From DATDRQ01 sp035291645 (GTDB lineage Bacteria; Chloroflexota; Anaerolineae; Anaerolineales; UBA4823), in assembly GCA_035291645.1 (NCBI GenBank), contig DATDRQ010000063.1, positions 1 through 5,708 of the forward strand: 5,708 nucleotides of DNA. The letters run 5' to 3'. The translations under genes were made by a program, and so were the position numbers. The notes beneath the pieces were generated by a model. It was not told the origin of the DNA and did not search any database. It saw nothing but the letters and a program-made list of their open reading frames with translations. Below, piece after piece: positions 1 to 5,708 of the stretch. Position 1 is the first letter of the stretch. Each line of letters begins with the position of its first letter.

Positions 1-1468
1 CAGCGATGCCCTGCTGGGAACCTTCTGCCGGCACCTGGGCGTGACCCTCGAAGAGGTCAGCGCGGACGGCGCTTTCATGGTCGAACAATCTCCCTGCCTG
101 GGATTGTGCTCGCACGCGCCTGCCGTGCTGGCCGGGGAAGAGGCTCTCGGCCCTGTGCCTCCCGAAAAGGCGCCCGGCCTGTTTGCAGGAGAGAATTTTC
201 ACCCGCAGACCGTCATTCGCGGCGACCTGCGCCTGCTGACCGCCAACTGCGGCGGGAGACGGCCAGCCTCCCTGGAAGTATACGAGGCGGGCGGCGGTTA
301 TGCCGGCCTGCGCAAAGCCCTGTTCATGGATCCGGGTGCAGTGATCGCCGAGGTGAAAGCCTCCGGGCTGGTGGGGCGCGGCGGGGCGGCTTTCCCGACC
401 GGGCTTAAACTGGAAGGCGCCTCCGTGGCGCCCGGCTACCCGAAGTACGTCATCTGCAACGCCGACGAGTCCGAACCTGGGACGTTCAAGGACCGGGTCT
501 TGTTGGAAGGCGACCCACACCGCGTGTTGGAGGGCCTGATCATCGCCGGCAGCACGATCAACGCCGAACAGGGCTATATTTACGTCCGGGGGGAGTACCC
601 GCAGGCCTACCGCGTCGTGCGCCAGGCGGTGGAGCAAGCCCGCGCGGCCGGCTACCTGGGGAAGAACATCCTGAGCTCCGGATTCGACTTCGATGTCGAG
701 GTGCGCCTGGGGGCCGGCGCTTATATCTGCGGTGAAGAGACCGCCATGTTCGAGTCGATCGAGGGCAAGCGCGGCTTCCCGCGCATCAAGCCACCCTTCC
801 CCACCACCCACGGCCTGTTCGGCCAGCCGACCGTGATCAACAACGTCGAGACGCTCGCCAACCTGCCTTTTATCCTGCAGCACGGGGCGCAAGAGTACCG
901 CCGCTTCGGCACGGACCGCTCGCCCGGCACCAAGCTGTTCTGCGTCTCGGGCGATGTGACCTGCCCGGGCCTTTACGAGGTGCCGTTCGGCGTCACACTG
1001 CGGCATTTGCTCTTCGATCTGGCGGGCGGCGTGCGGGAGGGCAACCGCCTGGGCGCGGTGCTCTTCGGCGGCGCGGCCGGCGCCTTCGCCACCGGGAAGG
1101 ACCTGGACGTGCGCCTCTCTTTCGAAGACCTGCGCGCCGCCGGGCTGCCGCTCGGTTCCGGCGTGGTCATGGTCTTCGACGAACAGCGCGACCTGCGCGA
1201 CGTGTTGGCGCGGCTGGCGCGCTTCTTTGCCCACGAATCCTGTGGCAAGTGCTATCCCTGCCAGATCGGCACCCGCCGCCAGTACGAGATCCTCGATCGC
1301 CTCGCCGCTGGGGGTGCGCTCCCCGGCGACGCCGACCGCCTGTCCGACATCGGCTGGACGATGAGCGACGCCTCCATCTGCGGGCTGGGCCAGACCGCCG
1401 CCTCGGCGGTGCTCAGCGCCATGCAGCTGTGGCCGGAATTATTTAATAATTCTCCAAGAACAGGTTGA
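1..1468 (+). CDS. NuoE-NuoF fusion flavoprotein (diaphorase) subunit of NAD-linked formate dehydrogenase, 5'-partial
   Basis: Binds FMN and NAD(H) and passes electrons between NADH and iron-sulfur clusters in the cytoplasm. The reading frame is open from position 2 with no stop, so the gene begins upstream; the GTG at 41 lies inside a domain and is not the start. Numbering from that GTG: residues 1-30 are the tail of a thioredoxin-like NuoE/HoxE domain with the second [2Fe-2S] Cys pair CLGLC (C19, C23), the first pair being outside the window. The NuoF module follows: GRGGAAFPTG (112-121), NADESEPGTFKDR (140-152) and GAGAYICGEETA (224-235) form the FMN/NADH site, an SLBB-like segment lies near 295-350, and CGKCYPC (401-407) plus SICGLGQ (C447) form the N3-type [4Fe-4S] site. 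There is no extra C-terminal ferredoxin domain, unlike HydB-type bifurcating subunits, which favours an FdsB/HoxF-like role. The last codons (ELFNN) are unusually AT-rich. A complex I subunit is less likely given the formate dehydrogenase downstream. Confidence 0.93.
   Translation, partial: SDALLGTFCRHLGVTLEEVSADGAFMVEQSPCLGLCSHAPAVLAGEEALGPVPPEKAPGLFAGENFHPQTVIRGDLRLLTANCGGRRPASLEVYEAGGGYAGLRKALFMDPGAVIAEVKASGLVGRGGAAFPTGLKLEGASVAPGYPKYVICNADESEPGTFKDRVLLEGDPHRVLEGLIIAGSTINAEQGYIYVRGEYPQAYRVVRQAVEQARAAGYLGKNILSSGFDFDVEVRLGAGAYICGEETAMFESIEGKRGFPRIKPPFPTTHGLFGQPTVINNVETLANLPFILQHGAQEYRRFGTDRSPGTKLFCVSGDVTCPGLYEVPFGVTLRHLLFDLAGGVREGNRLGAVLFGGAAGAFATGKDLDVRLSFEDLRAAGLPLGSGVVMVFDEQRDLRDVLARLARFFAHESCGKCYPCQIGTRRQYEILDRLAAGGALPGDADRLSDIGWTMSDASICGLGQTAASAVLSAMQLWPELFNNSPRTG
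1436..1452. repeat. AT-rich 17-bp palindrome at the end of the flavoprotein gene
   Basis: GAATTATT (1436-1443), one central T, then AATAATTC (1445-1452): a perfect 8-bp inverted repeat with a 1-nt spacer. It encodes the ELFNN tail of the flavoprotein and sits in an abrupt AT-rich patch within GC-rich DNA. The geometry resembles an operator for a dimeric regulator, but no family can be named from this alone. It may equally be a chance product of AT-rich sequence. Confidence 0.4.
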
Positions 1469-1517
1469 AGAGGAGTTGTGTGGTCGCAGCCCGCACACAA
1501 CCCCCAACCCTCTTGAA
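1465..1517 (+). other. Imperfect stem-loop after the flavoprotein stop codon
   Basis: Inner stem GTTGTGTG (1475-1482) pairs with CACACAAC (1494-1501) around an 11-nt loop. An outer stem AAGAGG (1468-1473) pairs with CCTCTT (1509-1514), separated by an asymmetric internal loop of 1 and 7 nt. A short TTTT follows at 1518-1521 and a T8 run at 1531-1538. The T8 is too far from the stem for a standard intrinsic terminator. It could be a weak terminator or attenuator, or an mRNA-processing/stability element inside the operon. Confidence 0.35.
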
Positions 1518-1567
1518 TTTTAGAATAGGCTTTTTTTTATGAGTATCCTTCTCGATTGGGTGGTGGT

Positions 1568-2275
1568 ATGAGTAATGAGGTAAACCTGACCATCGACGGT
1601 CAGCCGGTAACCGTCCCCGCTGGAACGACCATTTTAAAGGCAGCCCAGGCGCTCGGCGAAGACATCCCCACCATTTGCTACCACGAAGCCTGCACCGCCA
1701 ACGGGCTGTGCCGCATGTGCGTGGTGGAGGTGGAAGGGGCGCGCGTGCTCTCGCCCTCCTGCGTGGCCCTGGTCAGCGACGGGATGAATGTCCATACCCG
1801 CAGCCCCAGGGTCGAACGCAGCCGGCGGACGATCTTGGAAATGCTCGTCTCGGCGGTGGATCTGTCCGAGGCGCCCGAGGTCCAGACTATGCTGTCGGAT
1901 TACGCCGCTGACGTCGGGCGCTTCCCCGGCGCCGAGGCCCGCCGTGCCCCCGTGCTGGACGACAACCCGATGTACGTGCGCGATTATTCCAAGTGCGTGC
2001 TGTGCTGGCGCTGCGTGCAGGTGTGCGCCGAGGATGCCCAGTACACCTTCGCCCTCAACTTTAGCGGGCGCGGCTTCGAGACCATGATCGCCACCTTCTT
2101 CGACAGGCCCATGCCCGAGACCACCTGCGTCTTCTGCGGGCAGTGCGTGGGCGTCTGCCCGACCGGCGCCCTCAAACCCAAGCGCGAGTGGCTGCTCGAG
2201 CAGGGCCGCAGCCCCGACGAGGTCATGCAATTGACCCGCTCGGAGCGACGGAAAAGGATAAAGCGTAAGGAGTAA
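1568..2275 (+). CDS. HoxU/NuoG-N-terminal-like ferredoxin subunit: one [2Fe-2S] and two [4Fe-4S]
   Basis: A 235-residue electron-transfer subunit expected to bridge the flavoprotein and the formate dehydrogenase catalytic subunit. Residues 1-75 are a plant-type [2Fe-2S] domain with C37, C48, C51 and C65 (motif GLCRMC); C42 is an extra Cys. Residues 139-205 hold two [4Fe-4S] motifs: C143-C146-C149-C153 and C187-C190-C193-C197 (CPTGA). In HoxU and NuoG a His-Cys3 cluster motif lies between these parts; here residues 79-130 have no Cys, so that cluster appears lost. The C-terminus is strongly basic (RSERRKRIKRKE). Length matches HoxU (about 240 residues). ATG 1568 is preceded by a weak GGTGG; a TTG at 1556 in the same frame would add four residues and is less likely. 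Hydrogenase HoxU is the main alternative, but the next gene is a formate dehydrogenase and no NiFe hydrogenase gene is visible. Confidence 0.9.
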   Translation: MSNEVNLTIDGQPVTVPAGTTILKAAQALGEDIPTICYHEACTANGLCRMCVVEVEGARVLSPSCVALVSDGMNVHTRSPRVERSRRTILEMLVSAVDLSEAPEVQTMLSDYAADVGRFPGAEARRAPVLDDNPMYVRDYSKCVLCWRCVQVCAEDAQYTFALNFSGRGFETMIATFFDRPMPETTCVFCGQCVGVCPTGALKPKREWLLEQGRSPDEVMQLTRSERRKRIKRKE

Positions 2276-2311
2276 TCCGTGAGGAACGTCGTTTACGGAT
2301 TACTCCTTACG
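2264..2311. repeat. Perfect 17-bp inverted repeat spanning the ferredoxin-gene stop codon
   Basis: CGTAAGGAGTAATCCGT (2264-2280) is exactly complementary to ACGGATTACTCCTTACG (2295-2311), with a 14-nt loop. The left arm contains the last codons and the TAA (2273-2275) of the ferredoxin gene plus an AAGGAG ribosome-binding-like site (2267-2272), which pairing would hide. No T-run follows, so a simple intrinsic terminator is unlikely although the stem is strong. It may be a processing/stability hairpin, a translation-coupling switch, or one copy of a dispersed palindromic repeat. Confidence 0.7.
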
Positions 2312-2328
2312 TATTATTGGTTCTCGAT

Positions 2329-2346
2329 GGTATTTATGAGGTATTT

Positions 2347-2350
<4 letters not shown>
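2329..2350. repeat. 11-bp tandem duplication at the fdhA start codon
   Basis: GGTATTTATGA occurs twice head-to-tail without mismatch, at 2329-2339 and 2340-2350. The second copy carries the fdhA ATG (2347). The GAGG ribosome-binding core (2338-2341) exists only because the GA ending copy one abuts the GG opening copy two. The copy number is therefore tied to the strength and frame of fdhA initiation. Confidence 0.85.
2338..2341 (+). promoter_or_regulatory. Ribosome binding site (GAGG) selecting the fdhA start
   Basis: GAGG lies five bases upstream of ATG 2347. This supports ATG 2347 over the in-frame TTG at 2317, which has no purine-rich site at a suitable distance. Confidence 0.6.
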
Positions 2351-4509
<2,159 letters not shown>

Positions 4510-4510
4510 A

Positions 4511-4545
4511 CCTGTCCCGGCTCCGGGCTGGGGGCGCCGGGCAGG
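4511..4545 (+). other. GC-rich stem-loop just after the fdhA stop codon
   Basis: CCTGTCCCGG (4511-4520) pairs with CCGGGCAGG (4537-4545) as a 9-bp stem with one bulged T, and a 16-nt GC-rich loop. It starts one base after the TAA. No T-run follows, so it is at best a weak terminator or a 3'-end stabilising hairpin for the formate dehydrogenase message. In GC-rich DNA such stems arise often by chance. Confidence 0.3.
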
Positions 4546-4595
4546 CCGGGAGTCCTTGTGTGTGCAGCGGCGGTAAACCTAACCGCCTGAAAACC

Positions 4596-4602
4596 AAAGG
4601 AG
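4596..4602 (+). promoter_or_regulatory. Ribosome binding site selecting the CADD-like gene start
   Basis: AAAGGAG lies eight bases upstream of ATG 4611. This fixes the start there rather than at the alternative upstream in-frame start at 4560, which would add 17 residues outside the family's usual N-terminus. Confidence 0.75.
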
Positions 4603-4610
4603 CAAACCGC

Positions 4611-5294
4611 ATGAATCCCCAACTCACCCTGGACCGCCTCGACGAGCTGGTCCGGTCCAGGTCGATCCTGACACATCCCTTCTACCTCGCCTGGCAGCGT
4701 GGGGAGCTGTCACGCGCACAGCTGGCTGCCTATGCCCAGATTTATTACCCGCACGTCGCCGCTTTCCCCGGCTACCTGGAGGCGGCGCTGGAAGTTGCGG
4801 AGGATCCACAGGTGCGCGCCGAACTCCAGCGCAACCTGCAGGATGAACTCTCCAACCCGAAAGCCCACCCGCACCTGTGGCTGGATTTTGCCGAGGGCCT
4901 CGGCCTGGAGCGGGAGAGCGTCGCAAAGGCCGACCGGCGCCCCGTGGTGGAGCGGCTGATCGGCGCAATGGAAATGCTCGCCGGCAGGGACAGCACCAGC
5001 GGCCTGGCCGCTCTGTACGCCTACGAATCCCAGCAGCCGGAGGTCTCCCGCCAGAAGGCGGATGGCCTGCGCCGGTTCTACGGGGTGGAGGACGACCGTA
5101 CCCTGGCTTACTTTGAAGTCCACGCCGAAGCGGACCTGCAACACCGCGCCGGGGAACGCGAAGCGTTAGCCCGCTGCCTGGCCTCCGGCTCAACAGAAGA
5201 GACAACCATGGAGGCCGCCGGTCAGGTGCTGGAGGCCTACTGGGGGCTGCTGACCGGTATCTGTGAGGAAGCCGGTATCCCGGTAACCTGTTAA
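4611..5294 (+). CDS. CADD-family dimetal oxygenase-like protein, probable p-aminobenzoate (folate) synthesis
   Basis: A 227-residue all-helical protein of the haem-oxygenase-like (TenA/PqqC) fold, close in length to Chlamydia CADD (231). Recognisable family stretches are HPFYLAW (22-28), YYPHVAAFPGYL (45-56), HPHLWLDFAEGLG (86-98), LAALYAYESQQPEV (132-145) and YFEVHAEADLQH (167-178). The expected dimetal ligands are all present: E79, H86, E139, H171, D175, H178. Y25 and K149 align with the CADD Tyr27 and Lys152 reported to be consumed as the enzyme builds p-aminobenzoate from its own side chains with O2. Family knowledge therefore suggests a self-sacrificing pABA synthase feeding folate; that activity here is inference. 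It lies 101 bp after fdhA with its own strong ribosome binding site, so it may be co-transcribed or independent. No signal peptide or membrane segment is seen. A PqqC- or TenA-type enzyme is less likely given the motif match. Confidence 0.88.
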   Translation: MNPQLTLDRLDELVRSRSILTHPFYLAWQRGELSRAQLAAYAQIYYPHVAAFPGYLEAALEVAEDPQVRAELQRNLQDELSNPKAHPHLWLDFAEGLGLERESVAKADRRPVVERLIGAMEMLAGRDSTSGLAALYAYESQQPEVSRQKADGLRRFYGVEDDRTLAYFEVHAEADLQHRAGEREALARCLASGSTEETTMEAAGQVLEAYWGLLTGICEEAGIPVTC

Positions 5295-5372
5295 ATCAAC
5301 CCGCCGCTGCACACCCTTCAATATTCTGAACCGACCCCTGCCCAAGGGAATTACTTTGGAGAAAGGATAAAG

Positions 5373-5708
5373 ATGGCCGAGTTAAAAACAACAAAGAACG
5401 ATAAGAGCGTCACCGCCTTCCTGAACGGGATCGCCGATGAAAAGAAACGGCAGGATAGCTTTACCATCCTGGAGCTCATGCAGCAGGTGACCGGCTTAGA
5501 ACCAAAGATGTGGGGAGATAGTATTGTTGGCTTCGGCGCTTATCATTATAAATACGCCAGCGGGCGCCAGGGTGACTCGCCCCTGACCGGGTTTTCTCCC
5601 CGCAAACAGAATCTGACCCTCTACATCACGTCTGGTTTTGACCAGTATGAGGCCCTTCTGCAGGATCTGGGAAAGCACAAGACCGGAAAGGCTTGTTTAT
5701 ACATCAAC
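5373..5708 (+). CDS. DUF1801 (YdhG-like) domain protein, 3'-partial
   Basis: The first 112 residues are visible; the family is usually around 140, so roughly 30 are lost at the window edge. Family landmarks are SVTAFLNGIADEKKRQD (12-28), the MWG (46-48) to GFGAYHYKYASGRQGD (53-68) core, GFSPRK (73-78), LTLYI (81-85) and GKHKTGKACLYIN (100-112). ATG 5373 has AAAGGA (5362-5367) five bases upstream. Function of the family is largely unknown; some YdhG-like members have been linked to iron handling by frataxin-like folds, which cannot be concluded here. The opening codons are AT-richer than the genes before it. The 78-bp gap upstream has no clear promoter or terminator, so membership of the same operon as the CADD-like gene is open. 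Confidence 0.88.
   Translation, partial: MAELKTTKNDKSVTAFLNGIADEKKRQDSFTILELMQQVTGLEPKMWGDSIVGFGAYHYKYASGRQGDSPLTGFSPRKQNLTLYITSGFDQYEALLQDLGKHKTGKACLYIN

Noticed and set aside
41..43. GTG as start of the flavoprotein gene
   Set aside because: The frame continues upstream to the window edge and residues before it match the helix preceding CLGLC in NuoE-like domains, so the gene is truncated by the window rather than starting here.
1498..1526. Sigma-70-like promoter with TAGAAT at 1521-1526
   Set aside because: No acceptable -35 hexamer at 16-18 bp spacing; the nearby TTGAAT (1513-1518) is only two bases away.
1634..2230. 198-codon open frame on the minus strand across the ferredoxin gene
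   Set aside because: It lies wholly opposite a gene with intact cluster motifs; the product is His/Gly/Ala-rich with no recognisable domain, typical of the antisense frame of GC-rich genes.
4569..4587. Short stem GGCGGT/ACCGCC before the CADD-like gene
   Set aside because: Only 6 bp with a 7-nt loop and no T-run; easily expected by chance in GC-rich DNA and it does not cover the ribosome binding site.
5322..5327. TATTCT as a -10 box for the DUF1801 gene
   Set aside because: No matching -35 element at proper distance and the gap is short enough for read-through from the previous gene.

Overview
The window is a compact, GC-rich stretch with every recognisable gene on the + strand. Coding DNA is clearly GC-rich with G/C-ending codons, and short AT-rich patches sit in the first two intergenic gaps. 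It looks like an environmental bacterium with NAD-linked formate metabolism. A Chloroflexota-type host (Anaerolineae-like) is a weak guess from gene content and style; the window has no taxonomic marker.

Layout. Positions 1-1468 hold the 3'-truncated-at-window-edge view of a flavoprotein: the visible part ends a NuoE/HoxE-like [2Fe-2S] domain and then gives a complete NuoF/HoxF-like NADH:FMN module with an N3-type [4Fe-4S] site; its 5' end lies outside the window. Positions 1568-2275 encode a 235-residue HoxU/NuoG-N-terminal-like ferredoxin subunit with one [2Fe-2S] and two [4Fe-4S] motifs. Positions 2347-4509 encode a 720-residue molybdenum/tungsten formate dehydrogenase catalytic subunit with catalytic Cys-His. 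Positions 4611-5294 encode a CADD-family, haem-oxygenase-fold dimetal protein, probably for p-aminobenzoate/folate supply. Positions 5373-5708 hold the start of a DUF1801 (YdhG-like) protein, cut by the window end.

How they fit. The first three genes together make an NAD-dependent formate dehydrogenase of the Fds/Hox-diaphorase type: formate is oxidised at the Mo/W site, electrons pass through the iron-sulfur clusters of the catalytic and ferredoxin subunits to FMN, and NAD+ is reduced (or the reverse). In FdsA-type enzymes the ferredoxin part is fused to the catalytic part; here it is a separate gene. The CADD-like gene gives a loose one-carbon link (formate and folate) but may be a separate unit.

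Non-coding structure is concentrated around the ferredoxin gene. There is an AT-rich palindrome and an imperfect hairpin before it, a perfect 17-bp inverted repeat over its stop codon, and a perfect 11-bp tandem duplication that builds the fdhA ribosome binding site and start. The 71-bp leader before fdhA is the most unusual part of the window. I see no tRNA, rRNA, CRISPR array, insertion sequence or convincing sigma-70 promoter.
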